From assembly GCA_003254885.1 (NCBI GenBank), contig QANT01006381.1, forward strand, positions 1 to 64,000: DNA of 64,000 nt. Direction: 5' to 3'. Numbering within the stretch: position 1 is the stretch's first letter; every line of letters starts with the position of its first letter. Source of the DNA: Purshia tridentata. Lineage: Eukaryota > Streptophyta > Magnoliopsida > Rosales > Rosaceae. The position numbers and the translations under genes are program-made. Of the stretch, positions 11,101 to 25,335 are shown piece by piece. The notes under the pieces are model-generated. The model searched no databases and was not told the origin of the DNA. It was given only the letters and a program-made list of their open reading frames with translations.

Positions 11101-13005
11101 AGCCTCTGCTTGCCAAAACATACAAAACATAAGCAGCAGCAGCAGCAGCAGAGAGAGAGAGAGAGAGAGAGAGCATAAAAAATCAGCATTTACGAACAAA
11201 GAAATTGATGAGATGAAGGTTCAAAGACCTGTTTGTCACGTCATCAGTTTTCTATTCTTTAGTTTTGATGTGTGTAGACAGATTTTTTTTCAAAAAAAAA
11301 AAACTGAAGTCCCATATGATAAAACTAATATATATTTTGTATACGTCAAACAGGACCTAGCACTGAAGCATGACAGGAAACACACACAGAAAGAGAGAGA
11401 GAGTTCTCAGACTTGTGAGTGACCTATTTCATCATAGTAGTCGCTTTTTTCATATCCATGAGGGTCGAATACATCTTTACTGAAGCAAGACCCTATCTGA
11501 TCAATATCTTGATACCTCACTGCATGCAATAGAAAGTCTGGGTTCCTATAGTCCTTTCTATTGCGCACTTCTGCATTGAAGCTTTTCCCAGCTCTCTTGT
11601 ATTCAAGAAACTTATTTATCTTCCTCTGCAATAAGAAGAAATTCAAAAGTAAATCAGATACACAACATTTAAATGACTTGTCCAAGAAAGCACAACATTG
11701 CGATAATTAGATGAGTAGAATAAAGGAATGGTAATATAAGGGTCTCATATTGTGTGAACAAAAATTAGTTGTGGCTCTAAATGCATGTCAGACACAATAA
11801 CAAGATCAATTCAAAGCTCACAATAGCAAGACAGCAGCTGTACTAGTTCAAACTTTATCAGTTGACATTGAAAAGATCAATATCAAGGGGCTCCAAGATC
11901 AACAGTTCTGCACTATATAATCCCTATAGGAACCTTAATTTTGGAAAATCATTATCTATTCTGCAAATAGTAAACCTCTAATTGGAACTTACTTGCAGCT
12001 CTTCTGAGCACTTGACTTTTAATGGTGGCGGGAGAAACTTATCTAACGGATCAACATCTTTTTGCTCTTCTGCAACAGCCTCTGCAGCATCTCTACCCTC
12101 TGATTCAAGTACAGTATCATTCACTGTATCCAATTGCGATGGTTCAGATAATTGAGGAGTTGCTTGATTGAGAGGTGTTAGAATGTGAACTGTTCCAGGA
12201 GGTGTCTTATCATGGAAATCACCTGTAAGAAACAATTGTAAGAAGTTGGGGATATGAAGAAGGGGCAATAGTTGAAAACATAAAATCACTAAATGCTAAG
12301 AGAACAACATTTGTACCATTGGTAGATAAAAGATCTGCACCGAACATGACCCGACCACTTCCATCTATTTCACCCTCCTGCAATAAAGCATCACCCTAAA
12401 ACTCATCCCGCTATGTTCAGCAATAGACAACAATGTTTCATCAACCCATATTTATGTATGAATTGAACAATCACAGAAATATGAGTCATAAGCTACCATC
12501 TACAACAAGCAAACACCAACTCAGAAAAAAATGGAAAGGAAGAAAGAAAGAATACCTCAGGCTCGGGAGACATGGCAACTTCATCATGCCCATAGTCCAC
12601 AATTGTAAGCGTCCCTTTTCTACTCCTACTCAATTTATCTGAAGGCACCGACTGTTGCGGCGACGAGACCGAAACCTGAGAGTGTTGTTGTTGCAGCGTT
12701 GAATGACCAAATTGGCCTTCATTCGGGGTCGAATTCTCATTATCCACAGCATTAGGTGCGCTATCGTCATTACCAGAATCACCAGCCAACATTCTATCGA
12801 CGTCTAACATTGAAGCATCTTCGGAGCCTCTTCTCATGTCTCTGTAATCGTCGTATTCTTGCTGTTCATCTTCTTTTTCTTCTACTTCATAATATTCTTC
12901 TTTGATTTGTTCTTCAGTATCCTCCATATCTTCGTCCTCCTCTTCTTCGTCGTTGTACATGGACAGCAAAGCTATGCCTTCGAATTGTTTCTTTCTAGAG
13001 GCCAT
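8197..13005 (-). CDS. SAP30-binding-protein-like (HCNGP family) nuclear protein
   Basis: Eight exons: 13005-12556, 12377-12317, 12222-11993, 11625-11424, 11105-10974, 9403-9303, 9211-9093, 8263-8197. They join in frame to 453 residues. The N-terminus MASRKKQFEGIALLSMYND followed by an acidic, coiled region is characteristic of plant HCNGP/SAP30BP proteins. The conserved core (PPPLKVKCSEELQ, RKINKFLEYKRAGKSFN, HGYEKSDYYDEI) is present. These are nuclear proteins tied to transcriptional repression and, in animals, splicing; the exact plant role is inferred. Reading through the seventh exon gives an apparent stop at 9089, but GC/GTAAGT at 9093/9092 is a strong donor. Splicing to 8263 yields the charged tail QQRRREVEEKRSSERKLDRRS, as expected for the family. 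Intron 5 (9404-10973) carries a foreign-looking insert. Confidence 0.9.
9540..10820. mobile_element. Possible nested non-autonomous DNA element in intron 5
   Basis: Most of this intron is G/GGTGG-rich and reads open on both strands (plus 9835-10251, minus 10309-9854), unlike the flanking AT-rich intron. Imperfect inverted segments flank it: about 9569-9601 (TTAGGGACATTTTGGTCTTT) and about 10788-10816, whose reverse complement reads AAAGGCATTTTAGTCTTTT. That layout resembles a Pack-MULE-like element carrying host-derived sequence. Termini and target duplications were not resolved, and the internal sequence matches nothing I recognise. Confidence 0.35.
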
Positions 13006-13331
13006 GGGATTTGGGATCCGAGGAAAAATTGGAATCTAGGGTTTCAAAAGTGGCTTTGGCTTTGCGCTAATTAATTAACTAACTATTTGAAATTGGAAGT
13101 CGTTTGGTTAATGACGGTGAAGCTTCGAATTGGAGGTTTTGAATGGAATTTTGCAGTAACAAAGATAAGGGAGGGAAAGCCTGAAAGGGATTCTAGTTCT
13201 ACTCGTGGGGACGAAGGACCGGGTGGTGAATTAGGAGGAGGGAAGGAACTTTAACTACGTCAGGATTAAAAAATAACCCATAATTTTACATGCGATTTTA
13301 CTCTTTTGTAATTAATCTATACAATTATTTT

Positions 13332-13739
13332 TTGGGTAAATAGTCATTTTGGTCTCTAGACTATTACACTTGTATTAGTTTGGTCCTCAGATTTTTAATC
13401 TGAAAAATTATAGACTCTGACTTTTTCAATTTTGTCAATTGAAGACTTTTCTATCAATTCACACATTTTTTATCCAAATTTATGCTTTTAGAGCACCATG
13501 TAAAGTCATTTTTTAGAACAAAACGGTTCCCTTCATTTAGAGTTTATCATTTTTTCCTTATGCATCATTTTTCCCTCTTTCATTTCTCACTAAATTTGGA
13601 TGAAAAATGTGTAAATTGACAAAAAAATCATCAATTGAAAAAATTGAAAAAATCATAATCTTTAATTTTCCAAATTAAAATTTTGGAGACTAAATTGATA
13701 TAAGTGTAATAATCTGATGACCAAAATAACTATTTACTC
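13332..13739. mobile_element. Foldback MITE with arms of about 150 bp
   Basis: The left arm starts GGGTAAATAGTCATTTTGGT (13334) and the right arm ends in the near-perfect reverse complement (CCAAAATAACTATTTACTC, to about 13739). The arms stay alignable for about 150 bp each, leaving a short loop near 13490-13580. TTATTTT at 13325-13331 and again at 13740-13746 is a candidate target-site duplication. No coding capacity. It is a non-autonomous DNA element; superfamily not assigned. Confidence 0.8.
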
Positions 13740-14396
13740 TTATTTTATAAATTAATACAAGAAATAAATATTAAATAAGATTTGTAAACAGCCACCTAAT
13801 AACAATATTTACAACATTCTCTCTTGTTGTCCATCGATTAATGACATTATCTTATTAAAACCTTTTTAAAAAAAATCTAATGGGATCAAAATCTAAACAA
13901 ATGAAAAATAGTACAATTTTTCAAATCCAGCTCTTTTGTCTTTCAAAATTATGTTATTGGTGCTTTTTATAAAATCTTGTCATTTCAAGCAATCTTATAG
14001 TTAAAGAAGGCTACATCAATTTATTTAATATTTAATTAAAAATATATCATTTCTACCTCCTAAACCATCATATTATTTAAAGAAATAAAATTTTATTAAA
14101 AGTACTTAAACAACATGTTTTTGAAAGACAAATAAGCTAAATCTCAACCTTTCTATATCACTAATCTGGTGTTGGACATGTATATGGTTGTCTAGTTAAA
14201 ACCTAATTTAGCTTCATCTATTCATGCTTCATACTCGCTTTAACATGAAAGGAAAAAAAAAGGAAATTAGGAGCCCAAATTTTCCCAAAAGGTAAAAGTA
14301 GGATTTCAGGACGCACTGTCTGCCAAATACTGCTGTTACCCCCTTTTCAAGTGAGGTTTGCAAAAGACGGCCGAACAGCTCAAATTGGTTGAATTA

Positions 14397-16790
14397 AACT
14401 TAATCGGTTTGGTTCGATTTGATCAATAAAAAATTGCAAAGTCAAACCAAATGAAACGGTTTTTACGATTTGGTTATAGTTTGAAATTTGTACAAAACGA
14501 TAAAATCAAATCAGACCATTCACTATATTTTTTAATTTGTTTTATGTGTGGCATAGACTTTTATAATTATTTATTTGTTTGATACATATTATGAGATTAA
14601 TATTAGGGGTATTGGTTGATAAGCCCATTTGAAGACTTTTATAGTCCATTAAGCCCAAATCCGGAAGGATATAATTCTGCTGGCCCACTTTAAAAAAAAT
14701 CAGGTGCTACAGTAACGGCGTTACTGTAGCAGCGTTACTGTAGCACTACAATGTTTTTGAAAATTGTTACTGTTTAATAGTAACAATTCTTATATTGCAA
14801 AAAACTTAAAAATAAAATAATTTATACAAATCATATATTTTTTGTGTGTATAAACATATCAAAAATAGCATAAAAAGCTTTTTTTAAAAATTTTTTTAAT
14901 TTTTTATATCCAAAAAATTATTACTATTAGGAATAAGAGTCACCTTATTGTTACTGTCGGACGGTAACAATCACTTAATTGTTACTGTCGGACGGTAACA
15001 ATCACTTCATTGTTACTGTTGGACGGTAACAATCACTTAATTGTTACTGTGAACGGTAATAATCACTTAATTGTTGTCGAACAGTAACAATTAAGTGATT
15101 GTCAGTATTGTTACTATAGTAACAATCTTATTATTCTTACTATTGGACAATAACACCTTATTGTAACACCTTATTGTTACTATGGGGAAATGAAAATAAT
15201 ATAGATTTGTTTGTGAACATTCTAATTCTTTTCCCTTTTAAAATGCAATCTAGGAAGTGTATGAATACCATATATTTTATTATTATCAAATTAAAATTGG
15301 ATTGATCATATGATTGGATTTGTACCCATCTGATCTAAACTTTTGCACATATGTAGACATTATTGTCACAAACATACAAACACATTAAGATAAAATAGCT
15401 AATTTAGAAGCAATATTGCAGCAGGGACCAGATGCATAATCAACAAAATAGCTTATAATGCTCCCCAACCCACATAGTGATCAAACATAGCAGACACAAA
15501 GGGATAGGGTTGGGGTAAAGCGTGATACAAGAAAAAGCTAAAGGAAAGTAGTTTTAGTACCAATGGACATGAGCCAAACAAGAAATAGACAAATATCAAT
15601 CAAATTCCAGTGAATTCTTTTCAAAGGTTTGTCAGTTCCTCACAAAAAGAAAGCCTTTCCCCAACGTAAGTTTGTTTTTGGGTAGCGCTCGAAGCTTCCC
15701 CTTTGAAATTAAATTTTCTTCCAATTTAATTCCAACTTCACCACTCTCCTTTCTCACCTGCTTCTTCTCTCTTCAAACACATATGATTTCTTTATTCTTG
15801 CCAACGGGGAAAAATAAAAATAAAAGTAGTGGGTTAAAGTTCAAAGTAATACTACCAACCAGAATACAAATCTGCAAGCATGTTGGAGAGCAAATATCCC
15901 GAATAGCCTTCTCTCAAGATCAGCCTCATAAAATTGATCAAACATAGCAAAAGAATTCAATCAGCCTCATAAAATTGATCAAAATTCCCTAAATTAGAGC
16001 AAAGCCCAAAAACCAAATCCAAATAATTTCTCTCAAAAACAAAAGTTGGTGGCAGAAGAAAGAGAGAGAGAGAGACCTGGTGAGCTTGAGTATTGGGTGA
16101 AGCTACCCAGTGTAAAAGTGAGGAAGATGCACGGAGGAGGAGGAGGCTGAAGCCTGGCTGGAGTCGATCCGCCGTTGTCGCTGGGTGGGGACAATCAAAG
16201 ACCATGGGAAGGAAGAGGAGAGAGAGACAAGCACGGGGAGGTGGGTCTCGCCGCCATCCATGTCTGGACGGTGAAGCATCGAGTTGAGAGAGTGTGACAT
16301 AGAAGAGAGAGAAGAGAGAGAAATGTGAGAAAATGGGGGGTTTGAAATTAGTGAAAACAAAGAAACGGAGAGACAGATGGAGTGTTAAACTGAGAAAATA
16401 AAGTGGACCGGGTAAACTAAAAAATGGGCCGGAGAAACATCTCATGGACCAACTGGGAAGTCCAATAAAAATCTAGACATTAAAGGTAAAAAAAAGCTCA
16501 AAATGGATGTATTGGTAATTATTCCTTAATATTATTGCATATTTTATTATTTTGTTAATATAAATTATTCATTTGAATATTTTAGTAAAGTTATTTTAAA
16601 TTTAATAATTAATTATTTAATTAGTGCTAATTGAATTCAAACATTTTTTTCACACATAAAAATGCTTTATCAATCCGGACTAAATAGATTATGTGATTTG
16701 ATTTAGTTTACAAATTATCTTTATATCAAACTAGACCGAATTAAACCGTTGAAGTTTATTAGTCTGATTACCGGTTTGATATAAAAACCG
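14397..16790. mobile_element. Possible larger non-autonomous element with degenerate inverted ends
   Basis: The left flank near 14397-14520 (ATCGGTTTGGTTCGATTTGA, continuing with AAACCAAAT-type words) resembles the reverse complement of 16670-16770 (ACGGTTTAATTCGGT, later AAACTAAATCAAAT). CGGTTTGGTTCGGTTT-like ends are common on plant DNA elements. If real, this is a 2.4-kb element enclosing the palindromic minisatellite and the CT-rich pseudo-leader. The match is weak and ends are uncertain. Confidence 0.25.
14948..15110. repeat. Palindromic 31-bp minisatellite
   Basis: Five successive units start at 14948, 14979, 15010, 15041 and 15071 (period 31, 31, 31, 30). Each contains TTGTTACTGTCGGACGGTAA continued by CAATCACTTAA, and TTGTTAC pairs with GTAACAA within the unit, so every unit can form a hairpin. 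Degenerate TTGTTAC/GTAACAA words continue to about 15180. A related palindromic cluster (GTTACTGTAGC/GCTACAGTAAC) sits at 14705-14750. Confidence 0.85.
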
Positions 16791-16806
16791 GACTCCGCCC
16801 AATCCC

Positions 16807-17050
16807 CCACTTTCAGATTGCCGACCAGTTTTTAGAACGTGAAACCACGCGCTCAAATCAGAGAGTTACCCCCTTGCCCCCAAGTTCCTACCTGCAACAA
16901 AATCCAATCTCTTTTTTTTTTTTTTACTTTCAGATTGCCGACCAGTTTTTAGAACGTGAAAACACGCGCTCAAATCAGAGAGTTACCCCCTTGCCCCCAA
17001 GTTCCTTACCTGCAAGGCTGCAACAAAATCCAATCTCTTTTTTTTTTTTT
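16807..17050. repeat. Tandem duplication of about 120 bp in the elongin-C promoter
   Basis: Two nearly identical copies, about 16808-16926 and 16927-17052, each run from ACTTTCAGATTGCCGACCAG to CAACAAAATCCAATCTC plus a T tract. They differ by a few substitutions and an 8-10 bp insertion near the end of the second copy. The block lies about 160-400 bp upstream of the elongin-C ATG, so promoter sequence has been doubled. Confidence 0.9.
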
Positions 17051-17212
17051 CTTGGCAGGTAGAATCCAATCTCCTTTAGATTATCAGACCAACACGTCTT
17101 CAAAGCCCAAACGCGGAAGCAGAGACTGAGCGATCGAGTTTCGAATCTCCCTGTTCCCTTTCTGACTCACTAAATCGAAACTCAATCTTCAATCTTGGTC
17201 TTGACTGCGAAG

Positions 17213-18211
17213 ATGAGGAAGGAAGACACGGTCAAACTGATCAGCGCCGAGGGCTTCGAATTCGTGATTCACAAAGATGCCGCCATGGTCTCTCAGACAA
17301 TCCGCAACATGCTCACGTCTCCAGGTAAGGCCTTTCTTTGTTTAATTAATGTGAAAGGTTAGGGTTTTGATTGGAAGATTAGGGGTTTGAAATTTGTAAT
17401 CCCATGGTTTTGGTAGGGAGTTTTGCTGAAACTGAACATGGAGAGGTGACCTTCCCTGAGATCAGCACCACCATTCTTGAGAAGATCTGCAAGTATTTCT
17501 ACTGGAACCTTCAATTCGCCAGGTTTAGATTATCTTTTTCCCTTTTGCTTACATTGGAGGATTAATGGATATCTGAACTGACTGCTTTCTTGGTCGATTA
17601 GAAGATTCATGGATTTCTGAATTGACTTTTATATTTGATCAATGAATAAGTTAGTTTGGTTTGTTCTATGTTGCCAAATTGAGAATCTTGGACCGCAAAA
17701 TCAATAACAACTCAATGTATAAGTTAGTACATCATATATTTTTCTTTTTCTTTTCTTCTCCTGTTCTTTCAATGTATATCATTCTTAAAACTTTTTTACT
17801 TACTTATAATGATTAAATCAAATGTGGGTTTATAATGACATAACTCAAGGAATGAAAAACCCAAAACTAAGAAAAGAAAGGTGGCACAAGAAACATATTG
17901 GTTAGGCAGGTCTAATACTTGATTAGCTTTTGGTTGGTCAAAAATGGTTTTCGGGAAGATTTAATCGGAATAATTGATATATTGCCCCTTGCACCAATTT
18001 CGATGTGGGCAAGCTTGAATTGCTATGGTTGCTTGTTGGAACTAATCAAAATCTCAGAGCTTGATGAGAAAGGTTGTTTTCACTTGCTCTCTTTTTGCAT
18101 AGTATTGACTTGTTATGTTGCTCTTTTGACAGTGGGAAGCAGACTGAGTTTCATATTGAACCTGAATTGACTCTTGAGTTGATGATGGCAGCCAATTATC
18201 TCCATACATGA
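17213..18211 (+). CDS. ELC: Elongin-C (SKP1/BTB-POZ fold)
   Basis: Three exons, 17213-17324, 17417-17522 and 18133-18211, join to 98 residues, the usual length for plant elongin-C. The start MRKEDTVKLISAEGFEFV, the core MVSQTIRNMLTSPGSF and VTFPEIS, and the end LELMMAANYLHT are the complete POZ-type fold of elongin-C. In other eukaryotes it bridges elongin-A or BC-box proteins to cullin ubiquitin ligases and works with RNA polymerase II elongation factor; the plant role is less defined. Introns 1 and 2 are GT-AG with phases 1 and 2. The promoter carries a tandem duplication (16807-17050). Confidence 0.95.
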
Positions 18212-19721
18212 GCATATCATCTCTGCCTAGCCGCTTGGGTGACTAATACTTATTTATGATGTAAGAAAACTTCTTGGAATCTCTTCCTGAGATAAAACAT
18301 GTATGCGTTTAATTTTTATTGATTATATTTTCTCTTTAAGTTCGTTTAAATCAACTTTGTTTCCATCCTTTTGTTTGGTTAATTCAAGTGATTACCAAGG
18401 AGGATGCATGAAGATGTGGTCGTTACCTAGGAGGGCTTGAAGCGCATAGGAATTCTACACTGCTGTCAAGCACCGGAATTCTCTCACAGACTGCAATGTA
18501 GTATATATTTGAGGTTGTTGCACTCGGAACCGTGTTGTAGTCAATTGATGCAGTTATAAGATAAATGTATGATTACATCCTAACATTAAGGATTAGTCTC
18601 AAACAGTGAAACATAATTAGAGTAGACTTTTGCAAGTTGTTTTTCATGCTTACTCTATTCTCAGATCTGATGTAACTTGTAAGTTAGTTGTGCTTGTTGG
18701 CAAGGCAAAGAGAGATAAGTACAGTTAACCTCTTGTTATTGATATTCTTGGAGATTAACGTCTCCATACCTAATTTAGAGTCAAGTGGTAAACTAGTGTT
18801 AGATGTTTTGAAAGCAGCAAACTAGCGTTTGGTAAATTTACTGTTAAGATATTTTGGAAATTTTAATGATTGAAATGGACATGATTCTCAATTTACTCAT
18901 AAGTTTGATTGAATTTTTCATTAATTAATAAACTAACTTATTTAGTAAGTTTATAGTACAATTTTGATTGAAATGGACGTGATACTCGGCTAACAAATAT
19001 ATAATTTTCAATAACCACTTTGACAAGATAACTAAACCATAATATGTATATAGGGAATTTCTCTTTTGTAGAAGTTACCATATAGAAAAGTTTAGAAAAA
19101 AAATTACGGTCACAAGATTTTTACTTTTGTTATTAAGTATTTAATCATAATAATAATTGTATGGCTATAATTTTTTTTTTTTCCACATTTTGTCCGCGCA
19201 TGAGAGAGTATATTCATGCTCTTCTTGTCAATATTATGTTATATCGAACTAATATTCAATATTCTCGTTAATTGATGCAACCACATCGGATCGCAACAAC
19301 CAACTCCTCCCAACCATGTTTGACATGATTTACGAGAACTCGCCATCAACTTGGCCATTCACTGCGTAGCCCTGATCGTTGAGTGCCACAAACTCATTTT
19401 CTGCTCACGCATTCATTTTTTAAATCTTGCGTGCATTTCTCACACTTTCGCTTCTCCTATGCATTTGGGTTCAACTTCATGAACTCCGTGGACCTCTTTG
19501 TCCATTGAAGCCACTTCGAATGAGTCCCTAGCGCACAAAATGCTTTTTCCAAGCACAAAATTTAGAAAATCTAGACTGGTTGAAAAAGAAAAGGAGATAT
19601 AATAGCATATATGTACTCAAGAGGTCACTCTCCCCCCAGCCCAGATGGGGTGTACCCACCATTGTTAATAATTGAAATTTGCATCCCTTTATGTGCTTGA
19701 TAATGATTTTGAAATTGGACT
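18212..19721. other. Intergenic between elongin-C and the subtilase cluster
   Basis: It holds the elongin-C 3' UTR and AT-rich sequence, and no recognisable gene. The first of two 40-bp direct repeats lies at 19623-19662, just before a subtilase relic. Confidence 0.55.
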
Positions 19722-20114
19722 TAAGGAGGATCCTATTTCTATTGGATATTGAAAGCTGCAGCAAGAAGCATAGATCGCCGGATCATCAAGAAGTTTGTTC
19801 TTGCAAATGGAAAGACAATAGTTATACTCATCATGAACTGCCTTTGTTCTCGAAATAAAAAGTTTTCAATGTACTGGTATATTTCTACCATTTTTCTGTT
19901 ATATTCGCTTCAATGGTTTTTACAAAAACTGGGGAATTCTGTGAAAAAGTTTTCCTCTGATATATGGAAAATATGCTTCAAGCCAATATTGCACTGAAGA
20001 AGTAGCTAGGTCATTCTTGTGCCCATGTCTGTTGACTGCAAACAATATGATTGATTTAATAAGAACCCTCAAGGGGTCACTCTCCTCACAAGCCAGATGG
20101 GGTTTACCCACCAT
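19623..20114. repeat. 40-bp direct repeats bracketing a subtilase relic
   Basis: GGTCACTCTCC begins at 19623 and again at 20075. The two 40-bp copies (19623-19662 and 20075-20114) share CCAGATGGGG and TACCCACCAT and differ at about five positions. They flank the truncated subtilase fragment almost exactly. Confidence 0.8.
19722..20065 (+). pseudogene. Truncated cucumisin-like subtilase relic
   Basis: The sequence matches the end of exon 5 (AARSIDRRIIKKFVLANGKT), intron 5, exon 6 (SSDIWK-type shifted frame) and the start of intron 6 of the intact subtilase at 20661. It keeps the intron, so it arose by DNA duplication and not retroposition. About 90 bp of exon 5 (between AGGATCCTAT and the ATTG before AAAGCTGC) is missing, and the rest of the gene is absent. 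No function expected. Confidence 0.85.
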
Positions 20115-20610
20115 ATCTGACTGTTCTTACAGTCAGATATAGTTCATTGCTAATTTATTGTTCATTACTTGAACTGTAATATTCACAACCCAAAATATAG
20201 AAAATTTAGAGAACCATTAATTGTGCAACCTTTGTATTATTTAAGAAATGGAAAATTAAAGTACCTTTTCCTTTATGGCATATAGTAGATTGTGTGAATG
20301 AATGACCTTTTTGGTGATAGCTATGTGTGATCTGCTATATCCATACATGCATGCTTTCTTATGGCAAAGCAAAGTCAAGTGTTACGCCACATGATAATGG
20401 GTTTGGTGTAATAATGCATGGTGACTGCCCTTGCATCCATTTGTATCCAGGATTAGCCTAGTCCAGGCTTTTGCAACAACTTTAAAACATTTGGGGAAAG
20501 AATTAATGTCCAAATCTGGTTAGCATCCTATGAATTTATAACTGTCTTTTAAGCCCGAAAGGAAATCTGGATGCTTTAATGAAGATGAGAGTCTTTATCT
20601 TTTGTCCCAG

Positions 20611-20618
20611 TATATAAA
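20611..20618 (+). promoter_or_regulatory. TATA box of subtilase A
   Basis: TATATAAA at 20611-20618, 43 bp before the ATG (20661), in the context GTCCCAG-TATATAAAA. The second subtilase has the same GTCCCAGTATAAA context 42 bp before its ATG, which supports both start codons and implies very short leaders. Confidence 0.65.
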
Positions 20619-20660
20619 ACTGTTAAGCTGTGAAGTTTTTGAGGATGACAAGGTTATACA

Positions 20661-23855
<3,195 letters not shown>

Positions 23856-25199
23856 AACATTAGTAATGTACTTACATTTTTAAATGGGTATGGATGAATA
23901 AACAAAGAAAATTCAGCTCAAGTCCCTTGGCTTTTTTTTTCTTACTGTCAAAAACCTTTTTTTAATCTATATTTATAACTAGAAAAAAATGAGGCAATCT
24001 TTGGCAAGAATATCAAACGTTCAATTTTCTCAACTTTCTTTTCCCACTTGTTGTTTTTTAAGTTGAAAAAAAAAAAAAAAAACTTTGGTCCGTTTGATTT
24101 TAGCTCATGTTCATGAGATGTGTGGTCTGATCCAAAATTTCTAGTTTTTTGGTTTTGTAGAATTCTCTATTTAATTAATCTACAGTTGAGTTGGTTGGTG
24201 CACGTGCACCCAACATACAAATAAAAAAGCGTCTCCGTGTGAGAGTCTGGTCCAACGGACTTTAAACTTTATTTAAATGGATCATCTCGGATCAACCCCA
24301 AAGTTAAAATGGGCCCAAGTCAATTGTGAAGCCCAGCATAAGTAACCGACATTAGGAATTTAGGAGGCGGTCAGCCTTAATCTCGATTATAAATCAGTCT
24401 AACAGACTGAGTTCAACGGTCCTCTCCACTCACTAACGCGCGCACACTGGCCTCCCTCCATCACTCTCTCTCTCTCGATGGCATTCCTATTCATTCACTC
24501 ACTAACACACACAGGCCGAGAGAGAGAAGGGAAAAGTTTTCTCTTCTTCCTCTGCAGTCAGTCTCCGACGACTCGGTGGCATTCCCATTCCTTGACTCCC
24601 TAGAAAGAAACCCTAATTCCGACCGGGTCAGTATTGTTTACTTAACTGTGTTCTTTGTTTTATGCAATTTTATCTATCTGTCTGATTTTTCTTCCTCTTT
24701 TTTGGGTGCGGGTGGTTGGTTGTTTGGTGAGGTCGACATTAGGCAAGTATTTGGTTGATCGATGATCCATCAAGGGCTTGATGAGGGTACCATCACCTTT
24801 TAACCTGTATAGACAAACTGGCTTTGCTCCATTTGAGATGGGCTTTCTTTTCTTTTTTCTCTTCGTGTTTTCTGTTACTACTGATCTGCCTTGTTGATTA
24901 CTGACTTGTTCTTTCAAAATAACTGTTGATTTACCCTTTATGTGTGTTATTTATGATAATTTATTTTCAAAAGAACCATCTTTTTTCTAAAATTTATGAA
25001 CTCTTATCTTTTATCTAAATGTTAACAATAATGAAATGGCCAATCAGCTCTTTGTTGGGACCTGGACTAAAGGCATTCATGTGATTGAATGTTTGAACTC
25101 ACTCTGGTCAAGAACTTACTTTGGTTTGGTCGAAGTTAGATAAGGAGGTGCTATGATGAATTAAAAATAATGACAAGGTTAAAGTGGTTAGCTTTGCCG
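23856..25199. other. Spacer with leader-like sequence
   Basis: The stretch 24380-24640 looks like a plant 5' leader ((CT)n/(GA)n runs and a short frame from 24576 followed by a GT donor-like site), but no downstream exons could be found. It may be the stub of a gene disrupted by the subtilase expansion. The remainder is AT-rich. Confidence 0.4.
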
Positions 25200-25335
25200 T
25201 GCAGATTGTAAGATGGAGAACCCATCTGAAATTCCCATTATCATCTGACGCAAAGCTCTGCTGAGGCTGGCCAAGGATTTCATTTGCAGCTCCTCTGCAA
25301 TGTTGAGCAGAGGCTTGGTACCAAAGGAGCTCATG
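25200..25335 (-). pseudogene. Orphan exon-like fragment of an unidentified gene
   Basis: On the minus strand this segment reads as a helix-like peptide (GTKPLLNIAEELQMKSLASL then SRALRQMIMGISDGFSILQS) that abuts the subtilase relic. It has no counterpart in the intact subtilases and looks like a piece of another gene joined at a breakpoint. I do not recognise the family, and it has no start or splice context. Confidence 0.35.

Larger units (their letters stand above)
13006..17212. other. Repeat-rich spacer upstream of elongin-C
   Basis: Apart from the MITE (13332-13739), the minisatellite (14948-15110) and the promoter duplication (16807-17050), this stretch holds AT-rich sequence and a CT-rich block at 15600-16450 with an open minus-strand frame (16445-15957). 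That frame reads like a leader plus low-complexity sequence ending at a (CT)n run, and I do not call it a gene. Confidence 0.5.

Noticed and set aside
14948-15110. CRISPR-like array (regular 31-bp palindromic repeats)
   Set aside because: There are no unique spacers between units, the repeats are contiguous, and the setting is a plant nuclear genome.
15957-16445. 162-codon minus-strand open frame
   Set aside because: CT-rich, low complexity, no family resemblance, ends in a (CT)n run and lacks exon context.
24576-24758. Short frame MAFPFLDSLERN with donor-like end
   Set aside because: No downstream exons or family match; treated as leader-like sequence only.
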